Counted from the first letter of the stretch, positions 9,509 through 21,505 are shown. The stretch is DNA of 64,000 nucleotides from Mycobacteroides chelonae CCUG 47445 (GCF_001632805.1 NZ_CP007220.1:2852001-2916000); one strand, 5' to 3'. Notes: generated by a model not told the origin, from the sequence alone. Numbers and translations are program-made.

Positions 9509-10378
9509 ATGATCTCGCGTCGCACAGCACTCGTCGGTGGATTGTCGGCAGTCGGTCTGGTGGCCGTTGGTTGTTCACGAAGCGAGGACAAGCCAACCTC
9601 GCCGACCGAACTCGCCTCCCTCGAAAAGGATTTCGGTGGGCGCGTCGGCGTGTACGCGTTGGACACCGGATCGGGCGCCACCCTGGGCCACCGGGCCAAT
9701 GAACGCTTCCTGATGTGCTCGACGGTGAAGACCTTCATCGTGTCGGCCATCTTGCACCGCCGCCTGAGTGAACCGGGGCTGCTGGACAAGCGGATTCAGT
9801 ACACGCAGTCCGACCTCTTGGAGTGGGCACCGGTCACGTCCCAGCATGTGGCCGAGGGCATGACCGTCTCCGAACTGTGCGATGCGACCCTCCGCTACAG
9901 CGACAACACCGGCGCCAACCTGTTGATCGCCCAGCTCGGCGGTCCCAAGCAGACGGAGAAGTTTGTTCGAAGCCTGGGCGACAACGTCTCTCGCATGGAT
10001 CGCACCGAAGATCAGCTGAATATCCCGGACGGTGATCTGGACACCTCGACCCCTCAGCAGCTGGTGACCAATCTGCGCAGACTGGTGCTCGACGAGGGGC
10101 TGGACGCGCAGGGACGCGATCTGCTCACCGACTGGTTGAAGCGCAACACCACCGGCGACCAGTCCATTCGGGCTGGAGTCCCGACCGGCTGGACGGTCGG
10201 CGACAAGACCGGCAGCGGATTCAAGGGCGAGACCAACGACATCGCGGTGATCTGGCCGACCGGCCGTGCGCCGATTGTCGTCGCGGTGCTCACGGTCCCC
10301 GAGGATCCGAAGTCCACTCAGGGGAAGCCGACCATCGCCGCGGCCACCCGGATCGCGCTCAAGGCATTCGGCGCCTAG
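9509..10378 (+). CDS. bla: Class A beta-lactamase, Bla_Mab type
   Basis: Serine beta-lactamase hydrolysing penicillins, many cephalosporins and, slowly, carbapenems; a main cause of beta-lactam resistance in M. abscessus. 289 residues. N-terminal SRRTALVGG is a twin-arginine signal and VAVGC at residue 22 is a lipobox, so a Tat-exported lipoprotein is likely. Catalytic motifs: S71-TV-K74, S131-D132-N133, E167 in RTEDQLN, and K233-T-G. The SDN loop differs from the SDG of M. tuberculosis BlaC and is linked in the literature to avibactam inhibition. No regulator is adjacent; expression probably depends on the ppiB promoter. Confidence 0.96.
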   Translation: MISRRTALVGGLSAVGLVAVGCSRSEDKPTSPTELASLEKDFGGRVGVYALDTGSGATLGHRANERFLMCSTVKTFIVSAILHRRLSEPGLLDKRIQYTQSDLLEWAPVTSQHVAEGMTVSELCDATLRYSDNTGANLLIAQLGGPKQTEKFVRSLGDNVSRMDRTEDQLNIPDGDLDTSTPQQLVTNLRRLVLDEGLDAQGRDLLTDWLKRNTTGDQSIRAGVPTGWTVGDKTGSGFKGETNDIAVIWPTGRAPIVVAVLTVPEDPKSTQGKPTIAAATRIALKAFGA

Positions 10379-10405
10379 CCGCCTGACGCCGCCGGTGGAC
10401 CGGGG

Positions 10406-12772
10406 TTAAGCTGCCGACGTCACCCGATAGACGTCATAGACGCCCTCGACGTTGCGCACCACATTGAGAACGTGTCCCAGATGCTTGGGATCGCCCATCT
10501 CAAAAGTGAATCGACTGATGGCCACGCGATCATTCGAGGTGGTCACCGAGGCTGACAGGATGTTCACCCGTTCATCGGCCAGGGCACGCGTCACATCGGA
10601 GAGCAACCGGTGCCGGTCCAGCGCCTCTACCTGGATGGCCACCAGGAAGACCGAGGACGCCGACGGCGCCCAATTCACTTCGATGATCCGTTCCGATTGC
10701 TGCTGCAGAGATTCGGCGTTGGTGCAGTCGGTGCGGTGCACGCTGACTCCCCCGCCGCGCGTGACGAATCCGAGGATCTGATCCCCGGGTACCGGGGTGC
10801 AGCATTTCGCGAGCTTGGTCAGCACACCCGGTGCGCCCGGCACGGCCACGCCCACATCATCGGAACGCCGCTGCCGAATGGGCATGGTCGACGGTGTGGA
10901 CCGCTCGGCCAGCTCTTCCTCGGCGCTGTCCACACCACCGAGCTGAGCGACCAGGCGCTGCACGACATGCCGCGCCGACACGTGCCCCTCGCCCACCGCG
11001 GTGTAGAGCTGCGAGGTGTCCTGGTAACGCAGCTCGCGGGCCAGCGAGGCCATGCCCTCGCCATTAACCAAACGCTGCAACGGAAGTCCACCACGGCGCA
11101 CCTCACGCGCGATGGCGTCCTTACCGGCCTCGAGCGCCTCTTCGCGGCGCTCCTTGGCGAACCACTGCCGGATCTTCGCCTTCGCGCGCGGCGACACCAC
11201 AAAGGTCTGCCAGTCACGTGAGGGACCGGCGTTGGCGGCCTTGGAGGTGAAGACCTCCACCACTTCCCCGTTTTCGAGCTTGCGCTCCAGCGCCACCAGC
11301 CGTCCGTTGACCCGTGCGCCGATGCAGCGATGCCCCACTTCGGTGTGCACCGCGTACGCGAAGTCGACGGGGGTCGATCCGGCGGGCAAGGTGATGACAT
11401 CACCCTTGGGGGTGAAGACGAATATCTCCTGCACCGCCAGGTCGTAGCGCAACGATTCCAGGAACTCGCCCGGGTCGGCGGCCTCACGCTGCCAGTCGAG
11501 TAGCTGACGCATCCACGCCATATCGTCGATCTCGGCGGCTGCGTGAGACTGCGGTACCGCGTTGCGGCCCTTGGCTTCCTTGTACCGCCAGTGCGCGGCA
11601 ATGCCGTATTCGGCGGTGCGGTGCATATCGCGGGTACGGATCTGCACCTCCAGCGGCTTCCCTTCGGGGCCCACGACAGTGGTGTGCAGGGACTGGTAGA
11701 CACCGAAACGCGGCTGGGCGATGTAATCCTTGAACCGGCCCGCCATCGGCTGCCACAGGGAGTGCACCACGCCGACCGCGGCGTAGCAGTCACGGATCTC
11801 GTCGCACAGAATCCGGACACCCACCAGGTCGTGGATATCGTCGAAGTCACGGCCCTTGACGATCATCTTCTGATAGATCGACCAGTAATGCTTGGGGCGC
11901 CCCTCAACGGTGGCGCTGATTCGCGAACCATTCAGCGTGGCAACGATTTCCGCGCGTACCTTGGCCAGATACGTGTCGCGCGACGGTGCCCGGTCGGCGA
12001 CCAGCCGCACGATCTCCTCGTACTTCTTGGGGTGCAGAATCGCGAAGGACAGATCTTCGAGCTCCCACTTGACCGTTGCCATACCCAGGCGATGCGCCAG
12101 TGGCGCAATGACTTCGAGCGTCTCGCGGGCCTTGCGCGCCTGCTTCTCCGGCGGCAGGAACCGCATGGTGCGCATGTTGTGCAGCCGGTCGGCGACCTTG
12201 ATCACCAGCACCCGGGGGTCGCGCGCCATCGCGATGATCATCTTGCGGATGGTTTCGCCCTCGGCCGCGTTGCCCAGCACCACTTTGTCGAGCTTGGTCA
12301 CGCCGTCGACCAGGTGGGCGACTTCGGTGCCGAATTCGGTGGTCAGCTGCTCCAGGCTGTAGCCGGTGTCCTCGACGGTGTCGTGCAGGATCGCGGCGAC
12401 CAATGTGGTGGTGTCCATACCCAGCTCCGCCAGGATGTTGGCCACAGCGATCGGGTGGGTGATGTAGGGATCGCCCGACTTGCGGAACTGTTCGGCGTGC
12501 CGGCTCTCTGCCACCTCATACGCGCGCTGCAGCACCGAACGGTCGGCCTTGGGGTAGAACTCGCGATGGACGGCAAGCAGTGGTTCCAGGACCGGGCTGA
12601 CGGCGCCACGCTGGGCTGTCATCCGGCGGGCCAGCCGGGCCCGCACCCGGCGCGACGCACTCATGGTGCCGCTGACCCGCAGCGAATCCGAGGTCGGTGT
12701 GGCTGGATCGCTCACGACAGGCAGGGATTCGACCGCGACCTGATTCTCGCTGGGCGCTTGCTCGTCAGCCAC
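10406..12772 (-). CDS. relA: Bifunctional (p)ppGpp synthetase/hydrolase RelA/SpoT
   Basis: Makes and degrades (p)ppGpp in the stringent response. 788 residues: HD hydrolase domain ([18 protein letters not shown]), synthetase domain ([40 protein letters not shown]), TGS domain ([12 protein letters not shown]), helical region with zinc-finger-like CCTPVPGD, and a C-terminal ACT domain. GTG start with strong GGAGG eight bases upstream. It is immediately downstream of apt, as in M. tuberculosis, and convergent with bla across a 27-bp gap. Confidence 0.97.
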   Translation of the reverse strand: MADEQAPSENQVAVESLPVVSDPATPTSDSLRVSGTMSASRRVRARLARRMTAQRGAVSPVLEPLLAVHREFYPKADRSVLQRAYEVAESRHAEQFRKSGDPYITHPIAVANILAELGMDTTTLVAAILHDTVEDTGYSLEQLTTEFGTEVAHLVDGVTKLDKVVLGNAAEGETIRKMIIAMARDPRVLVIKVADRLHNMRTMRFLPPEKQARKARETLEVIAPLAHRLGMATVKWELEDLSFAILHPKKYEEIVRLVADRAPSRDTYLAKVRAEIVATLNGSRISATVEGRPKHYWSIYQKMIVKGRDFDDIHDLVGVRILCDEIRDCYAAVGVVHSLWQPMAGRFKDYIAQPRFGVYQSLHTTVVGPEGKPLEVQIRTRDMHRTAEYGIAAHWRYKEAKGRNAVPQSHAAAEIDDMAWMRQLLDWQREAADPGEFLESLRYDLAVQEIFVFTPKGDVITLPAGSTPVDFAYAVHTEVGHRCIGARVNGRLVALERKLENGEVVEVFTSKAANAGPSRDWQTFVVSPRAKAKIRQWFAKERREEALEAGKDAIAREVRRGGLPLQRLVNGEGMASLARELRYQDTSQLYTAVGEGHVSARHVVQRLVAQLGGVDSAEEELAERSTPSTMPIRQRRSDDVGVAVPGAPGVLTKLAKCCTPVPGDQILGFVTRGGGVSVHRTDCTNAESLQQQSERIIEVNWAPSASSVFLVAIQVEALDRHRLLSDVTRALADERVNILSASVTTSNDRVAISRFTFEMGDPKHLGHVLNVVRNVEGVYDVYRVTSAA

Positions 12773-12801
12773 GGTTCACCTCCTACCGCCTAGATTAACG
12801 C

Positions 12802-13335
12802 TCAGATCACACGGAGCGCAGTTAATGGCAGCGGCGCCACGACCGCACGGCCGCCCAGATCAGCGAGTTCCAGAACAACACCGGCGCTGACGACCTCTGC
12901 TCCCGCGGTGCTCAAGAGCTTCACCGTCGCCGCGAGCGTGCCCCCGGTGGCCAGCACATCGTCGATGATCGCCACGCGGTGGCCGGTCAGGTCCACCCCG
13001 TCAGCGGGAATCTCCAGCGCCGCGGTGCCGTACTCGAGTTCATAGGTTTGGGAATGCACCGGAGGTGGCAACTTTCCGGCCTTGCGCACCGCCAGGACGC
13101 CCACCCCGAGGCGGATCGCCACGGCCGCGCCGAGGAGGAAGCCCCGGGCGTCGATACCGGCGATGAGCGTGGCACCCGAGGCCGCCTGCGCCAACGCATC
13201 GGTGACCTGTGAGAGGCCATCGGCGTCGGCGAACAACGGCGTCAGATCCTTGAACTGGACCCCGGGTTCGGGGAAGTCGGCGACCTTCCGGGTCAGCCCG
13301 TCGATGAGCGCCGTCACGGCGTCGGCCGAGGTCAC
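12802..13335 (-). CDS. apt: Adenine phosphoribosyltransferase
   Basis: Purine salvage: adenine plus PRPP to AMP. 177 residues with [29 protein letters not shown] and the PRPP-binding loop [11 protein letters not shown]. The GTG start at 13335 overlaps the stop of the upstream lipoprotein gene (GTGA), giving the usual APT N-terminus. A longer frame reaching 13377 would encode the antisense tail of the lipoprotein and is not used. Confidence 0.94.
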   Translation of the reverse strand: MTSADAVTALIDGLTRKVADFPEPGVQFKDLTPLFADADGLSQVTDALAQAASGATLIAGIDARGFLLGAAVAIRLGVGVLAVRKAGKLPPPVHSQTYELEYGTAALEIPADGVDLTGHRVAIIDDVLATGGTLAATVKLLSTAGAEVVSAGVVLELADLGGRAVVAPLPLTALRVI

Positions 13336-15008
13336 GCGGGCAGCACCCAACGATCCATGTTCCAGCCGGTACCCCATCGGGTGACGCTCGGGGTGGCGGC
13401 GTACATCGTCTTGGGGGCGATCAGCACGCGCGGTTGCCGGTACAGCGGCAGTGTCGGCAGGTCATTCCACAGAATCGCCGAAGCATCGGCGAGCAACCTG
13501 CTCTGATCCCTGGCGTTGGTGGTCACCGCCAAGGCAGCGATGATGCCGTCGATCTGGCCGTTGGCGTAGTTCGCCGGGTTCTTCCCCTCGCGGGAACGCA
13601 GGGCGTACGCATCCATGAGCCACGAACCCGTCGACCCACTTCCGGGGGCTCCGCCGATGGAGCTGAGCAGCGCATCAATCTGATTGTTCCGCAACGACTG
13701 TGGGGTGATCTCGGGCGAGCTGACGTCCTGCACGGTGATTCCGGCGGGTTCGCAGGCCTGCGCCATGGCGGACACGATGGCCGCGCGGCGCGGGTTGGGC
13801 GCCTGGTACCCCACCCGGACTGTCAGCGGACGATTGGCCGCGGCAGCACGGGCCGCGACGGGGTCCGAACGCATGAACCGTCCCGCTTCGGCGGCGGCCT
13901 CCACCGAGGCGAACGAGTCCCCGATGCTGGTATCCAGTCGCGCATTCATCACCGGCACCCCGGCGATTCCCGCGATGGCATCACGCGGCGTGCACAGCGC
14001 GACCGCGCGGCGCAGGTCGGGAGCTCCGACCGATCCCCCGGCGCCGAAGATGAGTTGTTCCACACCGGAACCGGGTTCCTCGGTACGCGCGAACCCGTCA
14101 GGTGCGGTGAGCGTCCCGGCTGATCCGGCCGCGACGTCGACAACCTCGAGATCACCGTCGGACAGCCGCTTTTGCACGTCGATCCCGCTGGGCCACACCG
14201 TGACCCGCTTGGTCACCGGCGGGCTCCCCCACCACTTGTCGTTGGCGACAAGCACAACCGAACCGTCGTCGTTGTATCCGTCGAGCTTGTAGGGCCCCGA
14301 CGAGGGGAACTTCGAGAGGTCCAGATCGGAGCCGAGATTCCACTGGTTGTTCCAGAACTCGGCGATCTTCTGCAGTGTCGGAATGTCATTGGCGGAGATG
14401 GCGCCAATCAGGTCCACGCCCCCGCCGAGCTTGTCGGCGATCACATGCCACGGCAACATCGTGGTGGCGGCGAACAGCTGGGTCCAGTCGGTGAAGGCTC
14501 GATCCGGCGCGAAGGTCACCCGGGCGGTCTTCTGCCCGGGCTTGCAATCCACCGTGGAGATGTCGGCGTATCCCGCGGTGCTTGCCGCATCGAAGTCGGG
14601 CAGCCTGCCGGATTGCGCGAACCAGGACAGCACCATGTCTTCACAGGTCACCGGCTTGCCGTCGGAGTAGACGGCCTTTTCGTTGATGGTGTAGTCGAGC
14701 ACCAACGGAATGCGGCCGACGACCTCGACGCTGCCGAAATCGTGGTCAGCGATCACCTGACCGTCCGGTCCGTGGAAGCCGAACCCGGTGAGCACTCGAT
14801 TGAAGGCCTGCGCTCCCGCCGAGGCATTCCCCGCGACACTGTTGACGTTGTACGTCGTGAGGCGGCCATCGACGGCGTAGTCGAGCGTTTTAGCCGCCGA
14901 GGTCCAACACGAGGTCAGCAACCCCGCCGCGAGTAGCACCGTGGTCGCGATGGCGCCGATTCGAGCGATCCGTCTTGCCCCGGTCCGTGCTGGACTGCGT
15001 GAATCCAT
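13332..15008 (-). CDS. ABC transporter substrate-binding lipoprotein, family 5 (Rv2585c orthologue)
   Basis: 558 residues with a lipoprotein signal (membrane segment ending LLTSC, lipid cysteine near residue 33) and the SBP_bac_5 oligopeptide-binding fold ([31 protein letters not shown] at the end). No permease or ATPase gene is adjacent, so it is an orphan binding protein here. It sits between secF and apt with single-base or 4-nt overlaps, so it is co-translated with the Sec genes. Confidence 0.9.
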   Translation of the reverse strand: MDSRSPARTGARRIARIGAIATTVLLAAGLLTSCWTSAAKTLDYAVDGRLTTYNVNSVAGNASAGAQAFNRVLTGFGFHGPDGQVIADHDFGSVEVVGRIPLVLDYTINEKAVYSDGKPVTCEDMVLSWFAQSGRLPDFDAASTAGYADISTVDCKPGQKTARVTFAPDRAFTDWTQLFAATTMLPWHVIADKLGGGVDLIGAISANDIPTLQKIAEFWNNQWNLGSDLDLSKFPSSGPYKLDGYNDDGSVVLVANDKWWGSPPVTKRVTVWPSGIDVQKRLSDGDLEVVDVAAGSAGTLTAPDGFARTEEPGSGVEQLIFGAGGSVGAPDLRRAVALCTPRDAIAGIAGVPVMNARLDTSIGDSFASVEAAAEAGRFMRSDPVAARAAAANRPLTVRVGYQAPNPRRAAIVSAMAQACEPAGITVQDVSSPEITPQSLRNNQIDALLSSIGGAPGSGSTGSWLMDAYALRSREGKNPANYANGQIDGIIAALAVTTNARDQSRLLADASAILWNDLPTLPLYRQPRVLIAPKTMYAATPSVTRWGTGWNMDRWVLPA

Positions 15009-16273
15009 CAGTGCCGCCGTACGTTCCGCTTACCTTGAGGGCGGGCGCCGGGCCTGGGTTTCGCGGGTCGCACCGTGGTCGTCGAGGTGTCGGAGGTAGC
15101 CGATGCCGCTGCCTTGACCGTCTTGGTTCCCGAGCCGGTATCGGCAAGGGGCGCGGCGTCCGGCTTGCGGCGGCTCAGCACCTTCTTGGTGTGGCTCGCC
15201 ACCAGCTCGGTGCGCTCACGCAATGCCACCAACAGTGGGGTCGCGAAGAAGATGGACGAATACGTGCCCACCAGGATGCCGACAAGCTGAACCAGCGCAA
15301 GGTCTTTCAGAGTGCCCACACCCAGCAGCCAGATGGCCACCACGATGAGCGAGAGCACCGGGATCACCGAGATGAGGCTGGTGTTGATGGAGCGCATGAA
15401 GGTCTGGTTCACGGCCAGGTTGGCGTGTTCGGCGAAGGTGCGCCGCGACGTGTGCTGGAATCCGTGCGTATTTTCCTCGACCTTGTCGAACACGATCACG
15501 GTGTCGTACAAGGAGAATCCGAGGATCGTGAGCAGACCGATCACTGTCGCCGGGGTGACCTCGAAGCCCACCAGCGAGTACACACCCGCGGTGACCAGCA
15601 GGTCGAACACCAGCGCGGCCAGTGCGGCAATGGCCATGTAGCGCTCGTAACGTACGGCGATGTAGATACCGGACAGCACCAGGAACACACCCAGCGCCCA
15701 CAGCGCCTTGTTGGTGATCTGCCCTCCCCACGTCTCCGATACGGCCGAATCGCTGATGGCGTTGATGGACGGCTTGCCGTCAGATCCCTTGGGCGCGAAC
15801 CGGTCGAAGAGCGCCTTGTGGAGCTTCGCCGATTCCTCGTTGTCGAGTGTCTCGGTGCGAATCTGAATGGAGGCCGAGTCACCGGTTCCGGTGACGACGA
15901 TCGATTCGGCGTCGCGGCCCAGTGTTTGACTGAAGACGTCCTCGGTCTGCTGGACGGTGGCCTCGCCCTTCGGGAACGACACCTTGGTGCCGCCCTCGAA
16001 GTCGATACCGAAGACGAATCCCTTGATCGCGATCGACAAGATCGCGATCACCATGAACGCGCCACTGATCGCGAACCACAGGGTGCGCTTGCCCACGACG
16101 TCGACGGCACCGGTTCCGGTGTACAGGCGATAGAAGAACCCGTGTTCTGGTGCCGCAGTGATGGTTTCCACTGCGCTGGACTTAGCATCCGTTGCGGTGG
16201 CCTTCTCCGTGCCGTCCACGACGTCCTTTTCGGTCCCGTTGCCGTTGCTCACGGTGTCGTTGCTGGTGCTCAT
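15008..16273 (-). CDS. secF: Protein translocase subunit SecF
   Basis: Membrane partner of SecD; uses the proton gradient to help SecYEG export. 421 residues with six membrane segments, the periplasmic region after DFEGGTKV, the conserved block [17 protein letters not shown] and a hydrophilic C-terminal tail rich in Ser/Thr/Lys that is longer than in E. coli. The start overlaps secD by 4 nt. Confidence 0.96.
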   Translation of the reverse strand: MSTSNDTVSNGNGTEKDVVDGTEKATATDAKSSAVETITAAPEHGFFYRLYTGTGAVDVVGKRTLWFAISGAFMVIAILSIAIKGFVFGIDFEGGTKVSFPKGEATVQQTEDVFSQTLGRDAESIVVTGTGDSASIQIRTETLDNEESAKLHKALFDRFAPKGSDGKPSINAISDSAVSETWGGQITNKALWALGVFLVLSGIYIAVRYERYMAIAALAALVFDLLVTAGVYSLVGFEVTPATVIGLLTILGFSLYDTVIVFDKVEENTHGFQHTSRRTFAEHANLAVNQTFMRSINTSLISVIPVLSLIVVAIWLLGVGTLKDLALVQLVGILVGTYSSIFFATPLLVALRERTELVASHTKKVLSRRKPDAAPLADTGSGTKTVKAAASATSDTSTTTVRPAKPRPGARPQGKRNVRRH

Positions 16274-18036
16274 GCGTGTGCCGCCGCCTTACGTTCGCGG
16301 GCAATCTGCTGGACCGCGCCAAGCCCGTTGTACACGGGCTTGGACAGGGTCGCGGACTTGGAGGACAGGTAGACAAGCGGCCACGTCACCAGGAACACCA
16401 CCACGACATCGAGGATGGTGGTGAGGCCCAGGGTGAACGCGAAGCCCTTCACCTGCCCGATGGCGAGCGCGTAGAGCACCACGGCGGCCAGCAGGGTCAC
16501 CGCGTTACCCGACAGGATCGTCTTACGGGCACGAGCCCAACCGCGCGGCACCGCCGAACGGTAGGAACGCCCTTCTCGTATCTCATCTTTGATGCGCTCG
16601 AAGAACACCACGAAGGAGTCGGCGGTGGTACCGATGCCGATGATCAAACCGGCGATGCCGGCCAGGTCCAGGGTGTACGAGATGTACCGGCCCAGCAGGA
16701 CCAGGATGGCGAACACCATGGCGCCGGAGGCGACGAGGGACAGCGCGGTCAGGACGCCGAGCACCCGGTAATAGATCAGTGAGTACAGCAGCACGATCGC
16801 CAATCCGATGGCGCCCGCGATCAGTCCGGCCCTGAGCGAGGTCAATCCGAGTGTGGCCGAAACGGTTTCGGCATCGGACGATTCAAACGACAGTGGCAGT
16901 GAGCCGTACTTGAGCGCCGCGGCGAGCTGCTTGGCCGAGTCGGACGTGAACTGCCCGCTGATTTCGGTCTTGCCGCCCGGGATGGGTTCGCGGATGGCCG
17001 GAGCACTGATCACCTTGGAGTCCAACGTGAATGCCGTTTGGGTGCCCTGCTGCCAATGCGCAGAGGTGTAGTCCGCCCAGATCTTCGCGCCGGTGGGCTT
17101 GAATTCCATGCTCACCACGTAGATGCCGCGCTGCTGGTCGAGTCCAGAACTGGCGTCCTTGATCTCTTCCCCGCTGATGATCGACTTGTCCAGCAGGTAG
17201 GCGGCCTTGCCGCCCTGGCTGTCGTCACCGCAGGTGACCAAGGGAAGGTTCGGATCGTCGTTGCCCGCGAGCGGGTCATCGGGGTCGAAGCAGCGCGAGG
17301 ACTGGACCTGGAGGGCCAGCATCTGGATCCGCGGATCCTCGCTCTGTCTGATCTGCTTCTCGAAGTCGATCAGCTGCTTGCGTTCCTCACCGCTTCCCGG
17401 CTTGGGCGGCAGATCGGCGGGAGGAGCGGCCGGAGACGTTGTGGCATTCGGCGTCGCGGGCTGCGTCGCCGGTGCGGGCGGCGGAGGTGGCGGCATCGTG
17501 GTGGTTTGCGCCGGGTACGGACGCGGCTGCGGTTTCGGAGAAGGCGCCGCGGGTGCGGGCTTCCCACCACCGGGCTCCGGTGGTGTCGCCTCCTGGCCAG
17601 CGCCGCCCGGCTGACCGCCCTGTGGGGCCCCGGCCTGGGGATTCTCCCTGGGCTGCGCCGGCACCATCTGAATGACGGGCCGAATGTAGAGCTTGGCGGT
17701 CTGACCGAGGTTGCGGGCCTCGCTGCCGTCATTACCCGGCACCGTGATGACGAGGTTGTCGCCATCGATGATGACCTCGGACCCGGAGACGCCGAGTCCG
17801 TTGACGCGCGCGTTGATGATCTGCTGCGCCTGCGTCAGTGCTTCCTTGGTCGGCTTGGAACCGTCAGGGGTGCGCGCCGTCAGCGTGACGCGGGTTCCGC
17901 CCTGCAGGTCGATACCGAGCTTGGGTTTGGCGTGCTTGTCGCCGGTCAGGAACACCAGCAGGTAAGCGCCAATCAGCAATACCAGGAAGGCAGCTAGATA
18001 ACGCGCGGGGTGCACAGGGGCCGATGGCGAGGCCAC
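16270..18036 (-). CDS. secD: Protein translocase subunit SecD
   Basis: 588 residues with six membrane segments: N-terminal helix, [10 protein letters not shown], a large extracytoplasmic domain, [19 protein letters not shown] and the last helices. Residues ~140-205 are a Pro/Ala/Gly-rich insert with runs of prolines, typical of mycobacterial SecD and probably a flexible linker in the periplasm-like space. Start overlaps nothing; yajC lies 67 bp upstream on the same strand. Confidence 0.96.
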   Translation of the reverse strand: MASPSAPVHPARYLAAFLVLLIGAYLLVFLTGDKHAKPKLGIDLQGGTRVTLTARTPDGSKPTKEALTQAQQIINARVNGLGVSGSEVIIDGDNLVITVPGNDGSEARNLGQTAKLYIRPVIQMVPAQPRENPQAGAPQGGQPGGAGQEATPPEPGGGKPAPAAPSPKPQPRPYPAQTTTMPPPPPPAPATQPATPNATTSPAAPPADLPPKPGSGEERKQLIDFEKQIRQSEDPRIQMLALQVQSSRCFDPDDPLAGNDDPNLPLVTCGDDSQGGKAAYLLDKSIISGEEIKDASSGLDQQRGIYVVSMEFKPTGAKIWADYTSAHWQQGTQTAFTLDSKVISAPAIREPIPGGKTEISGQFTSDSAKQLAAALKYGSLPLSFESSDAETVSATLGLTSLRAGLIAGAIGLAIVLLYSLIYYRVLGVLTALSLVASGAMVFAILVLLGRYISYTLDLAGIAGLIIGIGTTADSFVVFFERIKDEIREGRSYRSAVPRGWARARKTILSGNAVTLLAAVVLYALAIGQVKGFAFTLGLTTILDVVVVFLVTWPLVYLSSKSATLSKPVYNGLGAVQQIARERKAAAHA

Positions 18037-18103
18037 GTGTCCGGTCTCCTTGCTTGTCGAGGGCGGGTCGGGAGGCTTTCAGGGTTGAGTAGCGGCGGAG
18101 CCG

Positions 18104-18442
18104 TTACTCCTTGGTCAGCTCGACCCCGGAGCTCTCGACGTCGCGCGACGCCTCGCCAGCGGTGTCATCGGCGTCCTCGGCCTCGTCGACGATCTTGTCG
18201 CGGATCGCGAGCTTCATCCAGCGCGTCACGACACCCGGCGCAATTTCCAGGTCCACGGTGTCGTCGGTGACGGCGGCGATGGTGCCCTGCAGGCCGGAGG
18301 TGGTGTGCACCCGATCACCGATCGCCAGCGACTCGTGCAGCTCGATGGTGGCGTCCAGAGCTTTGCGCTGCCGCCGGTTCGCGAAGAAGAGGAACGCGCC
18401 CATAACGAGGATGAGCGGCAAAAAGACGATGATCGATTCCAT
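18104..18442 (-). CDS. yajC: Preprotein translocase accessory subunit YajC
   Basis: 112 residues: one N-terminal membrane helix (VFLPLILVMGAFLFF), the family core NRRQRKA and GDRVHTTSGLQGTIA, and an acidic tail. It associates with SecDF. First gene of yajC-secD-secF-lipoprotein-apt-relA, separated from ruvB by about 150 bp. Confidence 0.95.
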   Translation of the reverse strand: MESIIVFLPLILVMGAFLFFANRRQRKALDATIELHESLAIGDRVHTTSGLQGTIAAVTDDTVDLEIAPGVVTRWMKLAIRDKIVDEAEDADDTAGEASRDVESSGVELTKE

Positions 18443-18591
18443 GGCGGCTTTCGGGATTCTTTCCGTTGGGTCTTCACGAGGTCAGGCAGGGTCTGCGTGA
18501 AACAAGCACGCGACAAGTCACCAGTGTGCCATCCGACTCTGTGGAATTGACGCGAACCCCGGACCTGCGCGTCCTGGACTCAAGCGTCCTC

Positions 18592-19662
18592 TCAATCGAA
18601 CAGCCCGGCCTGCCCCAGCACTTGCGGCGGCGGGGTAAGACCCAGGTGCGTCCACGCCAACGCCGTGGCCACCCGCCCGCGCGGCGTTCGCGCGAGCATC
18701 CCGGCACGCACCAGAAACGGCTCGCATACCTCTTCGACGGTCGTCGACTCCTCCCCGACGGCCACCGCCAAGGTCGACAAGCCCACCGGCCCGCCGCCGA
18801 AGCTGCGGGTCAGCGCGGAAAGCACGGCCCGGTCCAGGCGATCCAGCCCGAGTTCGTCGACGTCGTAGACCTCTAGAGCAGACTTCGCGACGTCCACGGT
18901 GATGACGCCGTCGGCACGCACTTCCGCATAGTCACGGACCCGGCGCAACAATCGGTTGGCGATGCGCGGGGTGCCGCGCGAACGCCGGGCGATCTCCACG
19001 CCCGCGTCGACTCCCAACTCAATGCCGAGGATTCCCGCCGATCGGGCCAGCACCAGCTCGAGCTCTTCGGACTCGTAGAAGTCCATGTGCGCCGTGAATC
19101 CGAAGCGATCCCGCAGCGGCCCGGTCAGAGATCCCGAACGGGTTGTCGCGCCGACCAACGTGAAGGGCGCCACCTCCAGAGGAATTGAGGTAGCGCCGGG
19201 ACCCTTGCCGACGACAATGTCGACCCGGAAGTCCTCCATCGCCAGGTACAGCATTTCCTCGGCGGGCCGGGCGATGCGGTGAATCTCGTCGATGAAGAGC
19301 ACATCGTTTTCGACGAGATTGCTCAGCATCGCCGCCAGGTCACCCGCCCGCTCCAGCGCCGGGCCCGAGGTGACCCGCAACGAGGACCCCAGTTCGGCGG
19401 CGATGATCATCGCCAGCGAGGTCTTCCCCAGCCCAGGCGGCCCGGATAGCAGTATGTGATCGGGAGTACCACCGCGATTCTTCGCACCGGACAGCACTAG
19501 ATCCAGTTGCTCACGCACGCGCGGCTGGCCGATGAACTCCCGCAGCGACTTGGGCCGAAGTCCGGCGTCGATGTCGTTCTCACCGACCGTGAGCGCTCCT
19601 GACATCTCGGGACCGGCGTCGAAGTCGTCCTCCGCGCCGTCAAGCTCGTCGAAGCGGCTCAC
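18592..19662 (-). CDS. ruvB: Holliday junction branch-migration motor RuvB
   Basis: AAA+ ATPase driving branch migration with RuvA. 356 residues: Walker [10 protein letters not shown] near residue 73, Walker B LFIDEIHR, sensor [17 protein letters not shown], and a C-terminal winged helix (RTPRGRVAT). Its ATG overlaps the ruvA stop by 4 nt. Last gene of the SOS-type ruvCAB operon. Confidence 0.97.
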   Translation of the reverse strand: MSRFDELDGAEDDFDAGPEMSGALTVGENDIDAGLRPKSLREFIGQPRVREQLDLVLSGAKNRGGTPDHILLSGPPGLGKTSLAMIIAAELGSSLRVTSGPALERAGDLAAMLSNLVENDVLFIDEIHRIARPAEEMLYLAMEDFRVDIVVGKGPGATSIPLEVAPFTLVGATTRSGSLTGPLRDRFGFTAHMDFYESEELELVLARSAGILGIELGVDAGVEIARRSRGTPRIANRLLRRVRDYAEVRADGVITVDVAKSALEVYDVDELGLDRLDRAVLSALTRSFGGGPVGLSTLAVAVGEESTTVEEVCEPFLVRAGMLARTPRGRVATALAWTHLGLTPPPQVLGQAGLFD

Positions 19663-20258
19663 CGTGTTTTACCCAGCAATGTCAGCGCCGACCGCAGCAC
19701 GGTCGAGGTGTCTCCCTCGGAATTGTCTTGAGCCAGAACGGTATCGGTGGCCTGTTCGGCTTGTTTGGCGGCGAATCCGAGGCCGATGAGCGCCTCGACG
19801 ACCTGGGTGCGCACCAGGGATGCGGTACCCCGGCCCAGCTCGGTAGTGCCACCGGGGGCTGCCGCCACCTTCTCGCGCAGCTCGAGCACCATGCGCTCGG
19901 CGCCGCGCTTGCCGATCCCGGGCACCCGGGTCAGCGCATTGACATCGCCATCGGCCAGCGCCTGGCGCAGGGCCGACGCGTCGTAGACCGCGAGCGTGGC
20001 CATCGCGATCTTGGGCCCCACACCGGAGACCCCGAGCAGCGTCAGGAACAGGTCGCGCGCATCGGTATCGGTGAAGCCGTACAACGTCATCGAGTCCTCG
20101 CGCACGATCATCGCCGTGATCAGCCGCACCTGGGCGCCGCGCCGTAGCGTCGACAGTGTGGCGGGGGTGGCGTTGACGCGGTATCCGACGCCAGCGGCCT
20201 CGATTACCACGTGATCGAGCGCGATGTCGATGACCTCGCCATTGACCGAAGCAATCAT
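19659..20258 (-). CDS. ruvA: Holliday junction DNA helicase subunit RuvA
   Basis: 199 residues: OB-fold N-terminal domain ([21 protein letters not shown]), two helix-hairpin-helix motifs ([28 protein letters not shown]) binding the four-way junction, and a C-terminal domain contacting RuvB. Start and stop overlap neighbours by 4 nt on both sides. Confidence 0.97.
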   Translation of the reverse strand: MIASVNGEVIDIALDHVVIEAAGVGYRVNATPATLSTLRRGAQVRLITAMIVREDSMTLYGFTDTDARDLFLTLLGVSGVGPKIAMATLAVYDASALRQALADGDVNALTRVPGIGKRGAERMVLELREKVAAAPGGTTELGRGTASLVRTQVVEALIGLGFAAKQAEQATDTVLAQDNSEGDTSTVLRSALTLLGKTR

Positions 20259-20812
20259 CGGGCTACCGCCTTCATCCGGGCCGCGAAGGCTTTCCGCTGC
20301 TCTTCGGCGGCGGCCTCCGCTTTCGCCATTCTCGCCAGCATGGGCGCACGCCAGCAGTGACAGATTGCCAGGGCCAGGGCGTCGGCCGCGTCGGCGGGCT
20401 TCGGCGCCGTCTGCAGCTGCAGGATGCGTGTGATCATCGCGGTCACCTGGGATTTATCTGCCCGGCCGTTGCCGGTGACGGCCGCCTTGACCTCCGACGG
20501 GGTGTGGAAATACACCTCGATACCCCGCTTTGCGGCACTGAGCGCAACTATTCCGCCCGCCTGGGCGGTACCCATCACGGTCGACACGTTCTGCTGAGCG
20601 AAGACGCGCTCGATGGCCACCACGTCGGGACGGTGGGTGTCCATCCAATGCTCTACGACCTCGCTGATCGCCAAAAGCCGTTGCGGGAGAGGCTGATTGG
20701 CCGGGGTGCGCACGACGTCGACATCCAGGGCCACCACCTTGCGACCCGAGGAGGCCTCGACCATGGACAGACCACACCGGGTGAGTCCCGGGTCGACTCC
20801 CATCACTCGCAC
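20255..20812 (-). CDS. ruvC: Holliday junction resolvase RuvC
   Basis: Endonuclease cutting Holliday junctions. 185 residues with the first catalytic aspartate in [11 protein letters not shown], glutamate in VAIERVF, and the C-terminal [12 protein letters not shown] pair. The GTG at 20812 gives the VRVMGVDPG opening shared with M. tuberculosis RuvC; longer frames upstream would read through the SOS box. Confidence 0.97.
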   Translation of the reverse strand: MRVMGVDPGLTRCGLSMVEASSGRKVVALDVDVVRTPANQPLPQRLLAISEVVEHWMDTHRPDVVAIERVFAQQNVSTVMGTAQAGGIVALSAAKRGIEVYFHTPSEVKAAVTGNGRADKSQVTAMITRILQLQTAPKPADAADALALAICHCWRAPMLARMAKAEAAAEEQRKAFAARMKAVAR

Positions 20813-20831
20813 GCGCCAGCCCTCTCGCCGT

Positions 20832-20847
20832 AGAACAGTTGTTCGAT
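20832..20847 (-). promoter_or_regulatory. LexA/SOS box upstream of ruvC
   Basis: The site TAGAACAGTTGTTCGA matches TCGAAC-N4-GTTCGA with a single substitution. It is 20 bp upstream of the ruvC GTG and about 85 bp upstream of the divergent TetR gene. RuvC is a known member of the mycobacterial LexA regulon. Confidence 0.82.
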
Positions 20848-20932
20848 AGCATATCGAGAGAGCTCGCCCATTCCGCATAGCAACACGCGAGGGCTCTGCA
20901 AATGTCAACATCCGTTGGCCTAAGCTCAGCGC

Positions 20933-21505
20933 ATGTCTACCGAACCTCGGCGATCGGACGCCACTCGCGCGGCCATCCTCGAGGCCGCCCAGGAACACTT
21001 CGCGGGCGTCGGCTACGAGAAGGCAACCATACGGGCTATCGCGGCAACCGCGGGCATCGACCCATCCCTGGTCATGCGGTACTACGGCAACAAGGCCAAG
21101 CTGTTCACCGCTGCGGCCAACTTCGACATACATTTTCCCGACGATCTAGCTGAGATTCCGCGCGATCAGCTCGGAGCGAGCATGGTCCAGCACTTCCTCA
21201 CCCAATGGGAAGCCGACGACACCATGGTCGCGTTGCTTCGGGCCGCGGTGTCCCACGAGTCCGCACGGGCACGCATGGAGGAGATTTTCAGCTGCCAGAT
21301 GGTTCCGGTCATCGAATCATTGACCGCGGATCGGGCCATGGAACGCGCGGCGCTGATCGGTACCCAAATGATCGGTTTGGCGATGTGCCGTTACGTCATC
21401 CGACTCGGAAACGTGCCCGCGATGACGCACGAACAGATCATCGACCTCATCGCACCGACCATCCAGGCCTACCTGGACTGCGACTGCGATTGCGAGGCGC
21501 CTTAG
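20933..21505 (+). CDS. TetR family transcriptional regulator with Asp-Cys repeat tail
   Basis: 190 residues: N-terminal helix-turn-helix ([21 protein letters not shown], then [12 protein letters not shown]) and a TetR_C-type effector domain. The last residues read [11 protein letters not shown], three cysteines alternating with aspartates, unusual for the family. The gene is divergent from ruvC and overlaps the convergent methyltransferase-like gene by 4 nt. It may control that gene, whose promoter carries palindromes; ligand unknown. Confidence 0.88.
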   Translation: MSTEPRRSDATRAAILEAAQEHFAGVGYEKATIRAIAATAGIDPSLVMRYYGNKAKLFTAAANFDIHFPDDLAEIPRDQLGASMVQHFLTQWEADDTMVALLRAAVSHESARARMEEIFSCQMVPVIESLTADRAMERAALIGTQMIGLAMCRYVIRLGNVPAMTHEQIIDLIAPTIQAYLDCDCDCEAP

